From the NCBI RefSeq assembly GCF_012932565.1, contig NZ_JABBYJ010000001.1, forward strand, positions 2,542,001-2,606,000: 64,000 nucleotides of DNA, in the 5' to 3' direction. The notes under the pieces were generated by a model. That model saw nothing but the letters and a program-made list of their open reading frames with translations, made no database searches and had not been told where the DNA came from. The DNA comes from Sneathiella limimaris. Lineage in GTDB: Bacteria > Pseudomonadota > Alphaproteobacteria > Sneathiellales > Sneathiellaceae. Shown here in pieces: positions 40,262 through 49,503 of the stretch. The position numbers and the translations under genes were made by a program. How positions within the stretch are numbered: position 1 is the first letter of the stretch; every line of letters begins with the position of its first letter.

Positions 40262-40477
40262 ATGGGAACAGAGCCTGAAACACGCCTGACCGAGGTAGAA
40301 CTCAAGTTAATGGATCAGGAACAAGCAATTGCTGACCTCAGCGACATGGTCAACAAGCAATGGCAATTGATCGAAAACCTGACTGCTCAACTTACATCAG
40401 CTAAAAGCCGAATTGTTACACTGGAAAGCCATATGCCTGAAGGCGCTCAACAGGCCGAAAAGCCGCCTCATTATTAA
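40262..40477 (+). CDS. slyX: SlyX family protein
   Basis: A 71-residue coiled-coil protein: heptad pattern over ETRLTEVELKLMDQEQAIADL and QLIENLTAQLTSAKSRI, ending in the family tail PPHY. The function of SlyX is unknown in all organisms. Begins 3 bases after the aminotransferase gene. Confidence 0.9.
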   Translation: MGTEPETRLTEVELKLMDQEQAIADLSDMVNKQWQLIENLTAQLTSAKSRIVTLESHMPEGAQQAEKPPHY

Positions 40478-40567
40478 GGAGCTTGGCGGAATTAAGTAGC
40501 CTTTGATCAAGATCCAAGGTATGGATCGGAAAATTTATTGATCCCCTGATATACAGACACGATACCC

Positions 40568-40861
40568 ATGACCGATACAGAAAAAAAAGAACCCCCTCAA
40601 GACGATCCAATCGCGACCTATATCTTGGACGCGCTTTCTTCAGGTGAAGAAGTTTCTCCAAATACCATTGCCCAAACAATCGCTAGGGATAAACAGAAAG
40701 AAAGCTCACCTCGGGATTTCTGGCGAAAATTTATGACAGCCGTTCGTCAGCAGGCAATTCATCTTGCCCGGAACGGACGCATTGAAATCGTTCGCAAGGG
40801 GGAAGTTGCGGATCCAAACGATTTTAAGGGTCTATACAAACTGAGACTGCCTAGAAAATAA
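40568..40861 (+). CDS. DUF3253 family protein
   Basis: A 97-residue protein with the DUF3253 pattern: IATYILDALSSGEEVSPNTIAQTIA, then DFWRKFMTAVRQQAIHLARNGRIEIVRKGEV and GLYKLRLP. The fold is a predicted winged helix, so a DNA-binding or regulatory role is possible, but none has been shown. ATG follows GATACCC without a strong ribosome-binding site. Confidence 0.85.
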   Translation: MTDTEKKEPPQDDPIATYILDALSSGEEVSPNTIAQTIARDKQKESSPRDFWRKFMTAVRQQAIHLARNGRIEIVRKGEVADPNDFKGLYKLRLPRK

Positions 40862-41041
40862 TCAGACTATTGAATTTAAGCTTTTAGCCAGAAACGATTG
40901 CCTTGCATTTTTTGCGCATTATTTAATCATTTGCCTAATTTTTGATCTATTTTTTTGCCTGTTTTCGTGCCACCATTTGAGTGTATGAAGTGAAAACCTC
41001 TGAAAATGGGCAATTAAAAAAAATTAAGGGTTTTTTAAAAC

Positions 41042-41059
41042 TTGGCACGATTAGTGCTT
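41042..41059 (+). promoter_or_regulatory. Sigma54 (-24/-12) promoter of glnB-glnA
   Basis: TTGGCACG-N4-GTGCTT matches the sigma54 consensus, with GG (41044-41045) and GC (41056-41057) exactly 10 bases apart. Transcription would start near 41069, about 47 bases before glnB. This is the expected nitrogen-controlled promoter (RpoN with NtrC). I could not find clear NtrC sites upstream. Confidence 0.85.
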
Positions 41060-41112
41060 AAATATCGGACAGGCGCTTGTGCCACCTTTTGACGCAACTA
41101 CCGAAGAAGTGA

Positions 41113-41454
<342 letters not shown>

Positions 41455-41517
41455 TCCGGTTTGCACCACCTGCCCTGCAGGTAAAATAGAAATCATTGTT
41501 AACAGAGAGACACAAAT

Positions 41518-42930
41518 ATGACTGCAGAAATTTCTAAAGTGCTAGACATGATCAAGGAAAACGAAATCGAATATGTTGATCTTCGTTTTACAGATCCAAA
41601 AGGAAAATGGCAGCACCTTGCAATGCACGCTGATGCAATCGAGGAAGAAACATTCACTGACGGCATCATGTTCGACGGCTCTTCCATCACAGGCTGGAAA
41701 GCGATTAACGAATCTGACATGACTCTGAAGCCAGATGCATCTTCTGTCGTTATTGATCCATTTGCAGCACGCCCAACAATTATTTTGTTCTGTGATATTG
41801 AAGATCCAACTAGCGGTGAAGGTTACGAACGCGACCCACGCTCTGTTGCGAAGAAAGCTGAGGCTTACCTTGCCTCTACAGGTATTGGCGACTCTGCATT
41901 CTTTGGTCCGGAAGCTGAATTCTTCATGTTCGATGATGTTCAGTTCTCTAACGACAGCCACCACACATTCTTCAAGCTTTCAGATTCTGAAGCTCCATAC
42001 ATGTCTGGTGAAGATATTGACGGAGGCAACATCGGTCACCGTCCAGCAGTTAAAGGCGGTTACTTCCCTGTACAGCCTGTTGATAGTGGCGCAGACATCC
42101 GGTCTGAAATGGTTTCAGTCGCCAAAGAAATGGGCCTGAAAGTTGAAAAGCACCATCATGAGGTTGCACCTTCCCAGCACGAACTGGGCTTTAAGTTCAA
42201 CTCACTGGTTGGTGCTGCAGATGACATCCAGAAACAGAAGTATGTCATTCACAACGTCGCACACGCTTACGGTAAAACAGCGACATTCATGCCAAAACCA
42301 GTGGCTGGTGACAACGGCTCAGGCATGCACGTTCACCAATCTATCTGGAAAGAAGGCAAACCAGCTTTTGCAGGTTCAGGCTATGCTGGCCTTTCTGAAA
42401 CTGCTCTTTACTACATCGGTGGTATCATTAAGCATGCGAAAGCAATCAATGCTTTCACAAACGCTTCCACAAACTCTTACAAGCGTTTGATCCCAGGCTT
42501 TGAAGCTCCTGTTCTGTTGGCATACTCTGCACGTAACCGTTCTGCTTCTTGCCGTATTCCATTCTCTGGCAGCCCTAATGGTAAGCGTGTTGAAATTCGC
42601 TTCCCAGACTGTACTGCAAACCCATACCTCGCCTTCTCTGCAATGATGATGGCTGGTCTTGATGGTATTCAGAACAAAATCCACCCAGGCGATGCCATGG
42701 ACAAAGATCTTTACGATCTGCCAGCTGAAGAATTGAAAGATATTCCAACAGTTTGTGGTTCCCTGCGTGAAGCACTGGAAGCACTCGACGCAGACCGCGA
42801 ATTCCTGACCAAAGGTGATGTCTTCACAAACGACATGATCGATGGCTACCTGGCAGTGAAATGGGAAGATGTTTACCGCTTTGAACATGCTCCTCACCCA
42901 GCAGAATTTGCAATGTACTTCAGCGTATAA
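41518..42930 (+). CDS. glnA: Glutamine synthetase type I
   Basis: Makes glutamine from glutamate, ammonia and ATP; a dodecamer of 470-residue subunits. Conserved parts: [31 protein letters not shown] (metal ligands), [28 protein letters not shown], and the adenylylation Tyr in [11 protein letters not shown], so the enzyme is of the GSI-beta type controlled by GlnE and P-II. It lies 63 bases behind glnB and is followed by a strong terminator. Confidence 0.97.
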   Translation: MTAEISKVLDMIKENEIEYVDLRFTDPKGKWQHLAMHADAIEEETFTDGIMFDGSSITGWKAINESDMTLKPDASSVVIDPFAARPTIILFCDIEDPTSGEGYERDPRSVAKKAEAYLASTGIGDSAFFGPEAEFFMFDDVQFSNDSHHTFFKLSDSEAPYMSGEDIDGGNIGHRPAVKGGYFPVQPVDSGADIRSEMVSVAKEMGLKVEKHHHEVAPSQHELGFKFNSLVGAADDIQKQKYVIHNVAHAYGKTATFMPKPVAGDNGSGMHVHQSIWKEGKPAFAGSGYAGLSETALYYIGGIIKHAKAINAFTNASTNSYKRLIPGFEAPVLLAYSARNRSASCRIPFSGSPNGKRVEIRFPDCTANPYLAFSAMMMAGLDGIQNKIHPGDAMDKDLYDLPAEELKDIPTVCGSLREALEALDADREFLTKGDVFTNDMIDGYLAVKWEDVYRFEHAPHPAEFAMYFSV

Positions 42931-42956
42931 TCGGCGACTTACATTTCAACAAAAAG

Positions 42957-42984
42957 AAAGGCTGCGATCATTCGCAGCCTTTTT
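42957..42984 (+). terminator. Rho-independent terminator of glnBA
   Basis: Stem AAAGGCTGCGA / TCGCAGCCTTT with loop TCAT, followed by TTCTTTT. It lies 27 bases after the glnA stop. Confidence 0.92.
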
Positions 42985-43098
42985 CTTTTATGATTTCAGC
43001 TTAATCCGTTTCGTATCCTGCATCACAGCAATACCGAAAACCAGATGACAGCTCCCCGGTAACCGTTAAACTCAAATGAGTGTGTATGGGAGAAACCA

Positions 43099-43389
43099 AT
43101 GGAAACATCTGAAAAAGATTTGAGAGCGGCCCGGCGCAAAGTTCGCCACATACGTCACTTTTACAGACATCTAGCCACATACGCAGTTGTCATTGTGTTC
43201 CTGCATATCATTAACCTATTGACTTCAAGCTACTATTGGGCGATCTGGCCAACACTAGGCTGGGGGTTAGCCGTTGCTGCGCAGGCTATTCATGTATTTG
43301 GCTTTTTCAATTTCTTCGACGAAGAGTGGGAAGAAAGAGAAGTTCAGAAAATACTGGAGAAAAAACGGCTAAAAGCCCAAGGTTCCTGA
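43099..43389 (+). CDS. 2TM domain protein
   Basis: A 96-residue membrane protein: basic N-terminus (RAARRKVRHIRHFYRHL), helix ATYAVVIVFLHIINLL, linker with WAIWPTLGWGL, second helix AVAAQAIHVFGFFNFF, and a charged C-terminal coiled stretch (EEWEEREVQKILEKKRL). This is the 2TM domain found alone or fused to histidine kinases. Function unknown. The ATG is preceded by GGGAG. Confidence 0.85.
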   Translation: METSEKDLRAARRKVRHIRHFYRHLATYAVVIVFLHIINLLTSSYYWAIWPTLGWGLAVAAQAIHVFGFFNFFDEEWEEREVQKILEKKRLKAQGS

Positions 43390-43425
43390 TAAAACGTGCC
43401 AAATATTGAAAACTAATTAGACGCC

Positions 43426-43812
43426 TTATTCTTCATCCGAAGGTGGAACAACCCTTGGTTTTCCATCATCATCAATTGCGACAAAAATATAAGTCCCTTC
43501 GGTCACCTTGATTTCCTGGGGATCCAGCTTGCGAACAACAATGGTCGTCAGTTTCACATGCAAGGATGTCCGCCCAACTTTGCTAATTTCCCCATAGATA
43601 CTGACAACATCACCAACTTTAATGGGTTGATGAAATGTCATCGCTTCAACCGCAACAGTAACAACTCGACCTTTTGCGCGGCGTGAGGCTAGGACACCGC
43701 CGGCAATATCCATTTGTGATAACACCCAGCCGCCGAAAATATCCCCATTATTATTGACATCTCGGGGTTGAGGAGCCGTTCGAATAATCGGATCGCGATT
43801 TATTTTTGCCAT
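43426..43812 (-). CDS. Acyl-CoA thioesterase, YciA type
   Basis: Hot-dog-fold hydrolase of acyl-CoA esters. NNNGDIFGGWVLSQMDIAGGVLAS is the YciA signature with the catalytic Asp; further blocks are VEAMTFHQPIKVGDVV and VTEGTYIFVAID. From the ATG at 43812 (MAKINRDPIIRT) it has 128 residues; a further 11 codons upstream to 43845 (MTKKFLRHLNL) are unlike the family. Single gene, convergent with the 2TM gene. Confidence 0.9.
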   Translation of the reverse strand: MAKINRDPIIRTAPQPRDVNNNGDIFGGWVLSQMDIAGGVLASRRAKGRVVTVAVEAMTFHQPIKVGDVVSIYGEISKVGRTSLHVKLTTIVVRKLDPQEIKVTEGTYIFVAIDDDGKPRVVPPSDEE

Positions 43813-43932
43813 AAGATTCAAGTGCCTTAAAAACTTTTTCGTCAATCTGGAAATTATACATTTTTATTGGTATGAGAGAACAGTATTCTGAAACTCATAT
43901 TGTAATTTATTCCTGCAAAGTGAAATCCACAT

Positions 43933-45894
43933 ATGTCTGATCTCTTTCAGCAGCCGAAATCTGAAACTGGTGATTATTCCGCAAAGGATATTGAAGTCCT
44001 TGAAGGACTGGAGCCCGTTCGAAAACGCCCTGGTATGTATATCGGCGGTACGGATGAACGTGCCCGCCATCATCTGGCTGCCGAGGTTCTGGATAACTCC
44101 ATGGACGAAGCTGTCGCAGGGTTTGCAAGTCGGATTGATGTTGAACTTTTTGCAGATGGCTCCATCTCTATCCGGGATAACGGGCGGGGCATCCCTATTG
44201 ATCCTCATCCCAAATTTAAAGACAAATCGGCGCTTGAAGTTATCCTGACAACGCTTCACTCAGGCGGAAAATTCTCTAACAAGGTCTATCACACAGCAGG
44301 TGGCCTGCATGGTGTGGGTGTATCAGTCGTAAATGCCCTCTCCTCTAAAACCATAGTAGAGGTCGCGAGAGATAAAGAACTGTGGCGGCAGGAATATTCG
44401 CGCGGCCTTCCGGTAACGCCGCTTGAGAAAGTGGGCGCAGCGCCAAATCGGCGCGGGACTATGATTCATTTCCGTCCTGATGACGACATATTTGAAGAAG
44501 GCACGAAACTTCGCCCAAATCGGCTTTACAAGATGGTTCGCTCTAAAGCCTATCTGTTTAGAGGTGTCGAGATCAGATGGAAAGCGGCCCCTGAACTCAT
44601 TAAAGATGACACACCTGCAGAAGACACCCTGCACTTCCCGGGTGGACTTTCAGACTTTCTGGCTGCGACGCTCGAAAATCGGCAAACCGTAACCCCTGAG
44701 CCATTTTCTGGCCGGGTTGAGGTTGAAGGTGATCGCGGACGCGTTGAATGGGCGATTGCCTGGCCTGTTGATAATCTCTCTTTTCTGAGCTCCTACTGTA
44801 ACACTGTTCCGACACCGGAAGGCGGCACCCATGAAAGCGGCTTCAGATCCGTTCTTTTACGGGGACTGAAAGCTTATGGTGAGATGATCAATAATAAGAA
44901 AGCTGCCCAGATTACTGCCGATGATATCATGGGTGACGCAGCAGCTGTTCTCTCTGTCTTTATTCCAGAACCACAATTTCAGGGGCAGACAAAAGAAAAA
45001 CTGGCAACACCAGAAGCCACACGGCTTGTGGACGCAGCCCTAAAAGACCATTTCGATAACTGGCTTGCCTCAGCCCCTGATCAGGCGAATAACCTTCTCA
45101 ATTGGATTATTTCCAAATCAGAGGAACGTCTGCGGCGCCGCGCCGATAAAGACACAAGCCGCAAGACGGCGACAAACCGCCTGCGGCTTCCCGGTAAACT
45201 CGCAGATTGCTCTCAACAAAATGCTGAAGGCACTGAACTCTTCATCGTTGAGGGTGATAGTGCGGGCGGTTCTGCCAAACAAGGGCGTGACCGGAAAACG
45301 CAAGCCATTCTGCCCCTTCGCGGGAAAATCCTCAACGTGGCCTCCGCAGGTTCCAGCAAAATCAAAGCTAATCAAGAATTGTCTGATCTTATACAGGCAC
45401 TAGGTTGTGGTACCGGCGACAAATACCGTGAAAGTGATCTACGGTATGAAAAAGTCATCATCATGACTGACGCGGATGTCGATGGTGCCCATATTGCTAC
45501 GCTGCTGATGACGTTTTTCTATCAGGAAATGCGGCAACTTGTCCTGGACGGTCACCTTTATCTCGCACAACCGCCTCTGTACCGAATTACACAAGGCGGC
45601 AAGACTGCCTACGCCATGGATGACGCCCATAAGGATCGTCTTCTTGAAACTGAATTTACGGGCAGAGGAAAAGTAGACATCAGTCGGTTTAAAGGCCTAG
45701 GCGAAATGCCACCCGCTCAGCTTAAAGAAACAACCATGAATAAGGAAAAACGGGTTCTGCTTCAGGTTCGAATCCCCATGGAAGAATTTGGTGAGACCGC
45801 AGACCTTGTGGAAAGTCTAATGGGCAAGAAGCCTGAGCTTCGTTTCCACTTTATTCAGGAAAATGCCCGTTTCGCAGACAACTTGGATATTTAG
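43933..45894 (+). CDS. parE: DNA topoisomerase IV subunit B
   Basis: ATPase subunit of the enzyme that separates linked daughter chromosomes. The 653-residue protein has the GHKL ATPase (EVLDNSMDEAVAGF, IRDNGRGIPID, GGLHGVGVSVVNALS), the transducer, the TOPRIM domain (EGDSAGGSAKQGRDRKTQAI with the catalytic Glu and IMTDADVDGAHI) and a C-terminal GLGEMPPAQLKETTM. ParE rather than GyrB is supported by the length and by QALGCGTGDKYRESDLRYEK. The partner parC is not in the window. It ends 3 bases from the convergent hydrolase gene. Confidence 0.93.
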   Translation: MSDLFQQPKSETGDYSAKDIEVLEGLEPVRKRPGMYIGGTDERARHHLAAEVLDNSMDEAVAGFASRIDVELFADGSISIRDNGRGIPIDPHPKFKDKSALEVILTTLHSGGKFSNKVYHTAGGLHGVGVSVVNALSSKTIVEVARDKELWRQEYSRGLPVTPLEKVGAAPNRRGTMIHFRPDDDIFEEGTKLRPNRLYKMVRSKAYLFRGVEIRWKAAPELIKDDTPAEDTLHFPGGLSDFLAATLENRQTVTPEPFSGRVEVEGDRGRVEWAIAWPVDNLSFLSSYCNTVPTPEGGTHESGFRSVLLRGLKAYGEMINNKKAAQITADDIMGDAAAVLSVFIPEPQFQGQTKEKLATPEATRLVDAALKDHFDNWLASAPDQANNLLNWIISKSEERLRRRADKDTSRKTATNRLRLPGKLADCSQQNAEGTELFIVEGDSAGGSAKQGRDRKTQAILPLRGKILNVASAGSSKIKANQELSDLIQALGCGTGDKYRESDLRYEKVIIMTDADVDGAHIATLLMTFFYQEMRQLVLDGHLYLAQPPLYRITQGGKTAYAMDDAHKDRLLETEFTGRGKVDISRFKGLGEMPPAQLKETTMNKEKRVLLQVRIPMEEFGETADLVESLMGKKPELRFHFIQENARFADNLDI

Positions 45895-45897
45895 CAA

Positions 45898-46602
45898 TTA
45901 CCAGCTCAACCACTCCCGGAGAATGCTGTTACTTTCCATCGGTTTTTCCATAGTTGGTAAGTGTCCACAGTCGGCAATGGTATGAAATTCACTGTCTGGG
46001 ATTTTTTCTGACATTTCCGCCTGCAATTTTGCAGGAATGAGGGCATCATCTTCTCCCGACAAAACAAGCGTGGGGCAGTCGATTTGTCCCAATTCAGCAT
46101 TCCGATCTTTTCGGTCCATAATCGCGGTTTCCTGACGGATAAACCCATCACGCCCAATGTCCTGAGCCATCTGGTAAATGCGTTCTGTTAATTCTGAATC
46201 CTGAAAGCGACTAGGGTGAATTAACATTGGTAAGAGTGCTTCTGTCACTCCTTTGAAGGTCGTTCCCCGCTGAACCAACCTAATGAAATCCTGACGCTTT
46301 TTCTTGTCTGCAGCGCTATCGGCATCAGCACGTGTATCTATGAGCGCCAATCGCTCAACCCGTTTTGGTTGCCGCAAAACGATCTCTAAAGCGATATATC
46401 CCCCCATGGATAAGCCAGCCAAAGAAAATTTTTCAGGCGCAGTTTTCAGGATCTCGCTTGCGATCTCTTCAACACTGGCATGGTTGTCATGACGCGGTAC
46501 AGTCATGTTTGCCAGATCTGAAAGCGCGTGAAGCTGATCTCTCCAGAGGTCCTCCGTACAGAGTAAACCCGGTATTAAAATAAGGGACTGTTTCTCAGAC
46601 AT
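45898..46602 (-). CDS. Alpha/beta hydrolase
   Basis: A 234-residue cytoplasmic hydrolase. LILIPGLLCTEDLWRDQL provides the oxyanion region, LAGLSMGGYIALEI holds the nucleophile Ser, LSGEDDALIP the Asp and IADCGHLPTMEKP the His. The core resembles the 3-oxoadipate enol-lactonase/BioH-type group, but the substrate is unknown. Isolated gene, tail to tail with parE. Confidence 0.87.
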   Translation of the reverse strand: MSEKQSLILIPGLLCTEDLWRDQLHALSDLANMTVPRHDNHASVEEIASEILKTAPEKFSLAGLSMGGYIALEIVLRQPKRVERLALIDTRADADSAADKKKRQDFIRLVQRGTTFKGVTEALLPMLIHPSRFQDSELTERIYQMAQDIGRDGFIRQETAIMDRKDRNAELGQIDCPTLVLSGEDDALIPAKLQAEMSEKIPDSEFHTIADCGHLPTMEKPMESNSILREWLSW

Positions 46603-46839
46603 TTAGAATACAAACTTGTGAAAAATCATCATTATCGCCGAACTTAATCAACCGACGAGCAGACTTCAACCAGAATAAGAAGGTTTCATTTACATACACA
46701 AATTTGAAATAATTGTTGAGTATATAGCTTAAACCCTAGGAAAACCTTGGAAAAACACAGGAATAGTTTGACAGAACACCATATTTCACTAAATTGCCTG
46801 TGTTTTGAGTTTATGATAATTGGCGGTAGTTTTTAACGC

Positions 46840-48231
46840 ATGACATTTGCAGATCTTGGCCTAAGCCCTGAAGTCCTGAAAGCTGTTTCGGACTCAGGTT
46901 ACGACACACCAACCCCCATTCAGGAAAAAGCAATCCCGACAGTACTGATGGGACGGGACGTCCTAGGCATCGCCCAAACAGGCACAGGCAAGACTGCCAG
47001 TTTTACACTGCCAATGATAGATATCTTGGCTTCGGGCCACTCAAAAGCCCGCATGCCCCGCTCCCTTATTCTCGAACCAACACGGGAACTTGCAGCGCAG
47101 GTTGCCGAAAATTTTGAGAAATATGGCAAATACAACAACCTCAGCATGGCCCTTTTGATCGGTGGTGTGTCTTTTTCAGACCAAGAGACTAAGCTGGATC
47201 GTGGTGTTGATGTTCTCATTGCAACTCCTGGCAGACTGCTAGATCATTTTGAGCGCGGTAAAGTTTTGCTAAACGGCGTAAAAACACTCGTGATCGATGA
47301 AGCCGACCGCATGATGGATATGGGCTTTATTCCGGATGTTGAGAGAATTGTGTCCCTTATGCCGCCTCTTCGTCAGACTCTGTTTTTCTCTGCCACCATG
47401 TCCAAAGAAATGCGGAAACTGGCTGATAAGTTCTTGATGAACCCTAAAGAGATCAAGGTTGAAGCCCCTTCCAATGCAGCGGCTACAGTAACCCAAGGGT
47501 TGGTTCGAGTTAAAAAACGGGAAAAGCGCCCTGCTCTTCGCCATATGTTGAAAGACGAAGCTGTCAAAACCTCCTTTATCTTCTGTAATCGTAAGAAGGA
47601 TGTGGACATTGTTCTGGGGTCCCTGAACAAACACGGCTTTAATGCCGGCGCCCTTCATGGGGACATGACACAGTCGCACCGCATGGAAACTTTGGACAAG
47701 TTCCGCTCTGGTGAAATTGCCCACCTCGTCTGTTCAGATGTGGCCGCACGTGGCATCGATATCTCCAACGTCAGCCATGTCTTTAATTTCGACGTGCCCA
47801 CCCACTCTGAGGATTACGTCCATCGCATCGGTCGGACGGGCCGTGCCGGACAAGAAGGACATGCTTTTACGCTAACCTGTAAAGGTGATGAGAAATACCT
47901 GGATGCAATCTACAAAACCATCAATCAGGAAATTCCATTAGTCCAGCTTGAAGAGATGGAAGAGATTGAAGCCGAAGGCCGGGATATTGAACAACGGAGT
48001 AAGTCTTCTAAATCTGACAACTCCAGAAACCGTAAACCTTCATCTAAACGTGCGAACCCGCGAACTGAAGCATCTGCTTCAGAAGAAAACACTGAAGACC
48101 GTCGCCCCAAACGCCAGCCCCGTACCAGGAGATCTCGTTTTGGTCGGGAGGATGATTCAGCCCCAGTAATGGGACTTGGCGATCACGTACCAGCCTTCTT
48201 CAACATTCCTCTAAGGAAGTCTGCTGAATAG
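46840..48231 (+). CDS. DEAD-box ATP-dependent RNA helicase (RhlE type)
   Basis: RNA-unwinding enzyme of 463 residues. Q-motif GYDTPTPIQEKAIP, motif I AQTGTGKT, Ia PTRELAAQ, II DEAD (in VIDEADRMMDMGF), III SAT, and VI HRIGRTGRAG are all present. The last 80 residues are a low-complexity basic tail (SSKRANPR, RRPKRQPRTRRSRFGRE) likely for RNA contact. Preceded by a 237-base AT-rich leader; such helicase genes are often cold-regulated, which the sequence does not prove here. Confidence 0.93.
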   Translation: MTFADLGLSPEVLKAVSDSGYDTPTPIQEKAIPTVLMGRDVLGIAQTGTGKTASFTLPMIDILASGHSKARMPRSLILEPTRELAAQVAENFEKYGKYNNLSMALLIGGVSFSDQETKLDRGVDVLIATPGRLLDHFERGKVLLNGVKTLVIDEADRMMDMGFIPDVERIVSLMPPLRQTLFFSATMSKEMRKLADKFLMNPKEIKVEAPSNAAATVTQGLVRVKKREKRPALRHMLKDEAVKTSFIFCNRKKDVDIVLGSLNKHGFNAGALHGDMTQSHRMETLDKFRSGEIAHLVCSDVAARGIDISNVSHVFNFDVPTHSEDYVHRIGRTGRAGQEGHAFTLTCKGDEKYLDAIYKTINQEIPLVQLEEMEEIEAEGRDIEQRSKSSKSDNSRNRKPSSKRANPRTEASASEENTEDRRPKRQPRTRRSRFGREDDSAPVMGLGDHVPAFFNIPLRKSAE

Positions 48232-48336
48232 TTGCCCCAAACCAATTAGATGATGTTTTTGCTATCCTTTCGGTTTTACATTTCAAAGCCGATCATGTTA
48301 CCAATGCGAATAATCATCAGCTAAGGGCCTCTTCAG

Positions 48337-48579
48337 ATGCAGACAATTTTTATTCTGGTTAAATGTGAACTTGGCAAAGCCTATGTCGTCGCCAACGAAG
48401 CTGTCGAAAATGTCGAAAAAGTTTCCGAAGTTTATTCCATCTCAGGCAAATATGATCTGATGATGAAATGCTATCTGAGTGAAGATCAAGACATTGGTCA
48501 CTTTGTCAACGAGCAGATCCAGACCCTTCCCCATATTAAAGACACCTTTACGATGATTACCTTCAAGGCTTTTGCCTGA
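48337..48579 (+). CDS. Stand-alone Lrp/AsnC ligand-binding (RAM) domain protein
   Basis: An 80-residue protein made only of the RAM domain that binds amino acids in Lrp/AsnC regulators: FILVKCELGKAYVVANEAVE, then VYSISGKYDLMMKCYLSEDQDI and VNEQIQTLPHIKDTFTMITFKAF. There is no helix-turn-helix. Free RAM proteins form rings and can bind amino acids or partner with full Lrp proteins. The next gene, 18 bases away, is a DMT transporter, so the pair may concern amino acid sensing and export. Confidence 0.9.
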   Translation: MQTIFILVKCELGKAYVVANEAVENVEKVSEVYSISGKYDLMMKCYLSEDQDIGHFVNEQIQTLPHIKDTFTMITFKAFA

Positions 48580-48597
48580 TGAGGATTTAATCAAAAA

Positions 48598-49503
48598 ATG
48601 AGTGCCCCGCAGCAGCAACAAAGCGGCGTGCTGATTATGGCCATGGCTATGCTGGCTCTTCCTGTCATGGATCTATTTGCCAAGCTACTGACCGAAACCA
48701 TGTCCCCTGGGTCCGTCGCTTTTGCCCGCTTCTTTGCTCAGTCCCTCATTATGCTTCCTTTCCTGTTTATTTCAGGACAACAAGGGCGCCCTACTCTTCT
48801 TCATCTCTTGGCGGGTCTTTTCCTGGGAAGTGCATTGGTCGCCCTTAACACGGCATTGAAAGCAATGCCGATCGCCAATGCCCTTGTTATCTTCTTTGTA
48901 GAACCCCTGTTTTTAACAATTTTATCTGCGGTTATCTTAAAAGAGGGGTTTGGATGGCGGCGAATGATTGCTGTTTTCCTCGGCCTTATAGGTGCGATTG
49001 TCGTTTTACGACCTAATTTTCAGGCCTTCGGCATTGCGTCCATCTTTCCGCTTATCACCGCCCTTTGTTTTTCTTGTTATCTTCTGATCACGCGTTTTCT
49101 CTCGCAAAAAGGCAGCCGTGTCTCTCTTAATTTCTGGACTGGCTTTTTTGCAGCCTCAGTTCTTGGCCTTGCATTAATACCTGGAACCCTATTTGAAATT
49201 GATATTTTTGCATTCGACTTGCCGACAGGACATCAGTTTTTTTATGTACTTGGTATGGGAGCATTGGCAGGTGTTGGACACTGGATGATCGCTCTTGCCT
49301 TCTCAAGGACTGAGGCTGGCGTTTTGGCTCCCTTGCAGTACCTGGAAATCATCTCCGCGACCATATTAGGCTGGCTAGTCTTCAACGAATTTCCGGACCC
49401 AATGACCTGGCTTGGAACTGTTATCATTATTGGGGCTGGTTTTTATGTATTCTATCGGGAGCGTAAACTCTCCAAGCCACAAGGACCTATCGTTATTGAT
49501 TAG
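48598..49503 (+). CDS. DMT superfamily transporter (EamA family)
   Basis: A 301-residue inner-membrane protein with ten helices in two EamA repeats (about 8-140 and 150-290). Typical blocks: MDLFAKLLTETMSPGSVAFAR, FVEPLFLTILSAVILKE and LEIISATILGWLVFNEFPDP. Likely exports or imports a small metabolite; the RAM-domain gene in front suggests an amino acid. Its last 11 bases overlap the end of the convergent TRAP permease gene. Confidence 0.88.
   Translation: MSAPQQQQSGVLIMAMAMLALPVMDLFAKLLTETMSPGSVAFARFFAQSLIMLPFLFISGQQGRPTLLHLLAGLFLGSALVALNTALKAMPIANALVIFFVEPLFLTILSAVILKEGFGWRRMIAVFLGLIGAIVVLRPNFQAFGIASIFPLITALCFSCYLLITRFLSQKGSRVSLNFWTGFFAASVLGLALIPGTLFEIDIFAFDLPTGHQFFYVLGMGALAGVGHWMIALAFSRTEAGVLAPLQYLEIISATILGWLVFNEFPDPMTWLGTVIIIGAGFYVFYRERKLSKPQGPIVID

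Noticed and set aside
46603-46839. AT-rich leader of the DEAD-box gene as a riboswitch or thermosensor
   Set aside because: No conserved hairpin or known riboswitch motif was found; a long leader alone is not evidence.
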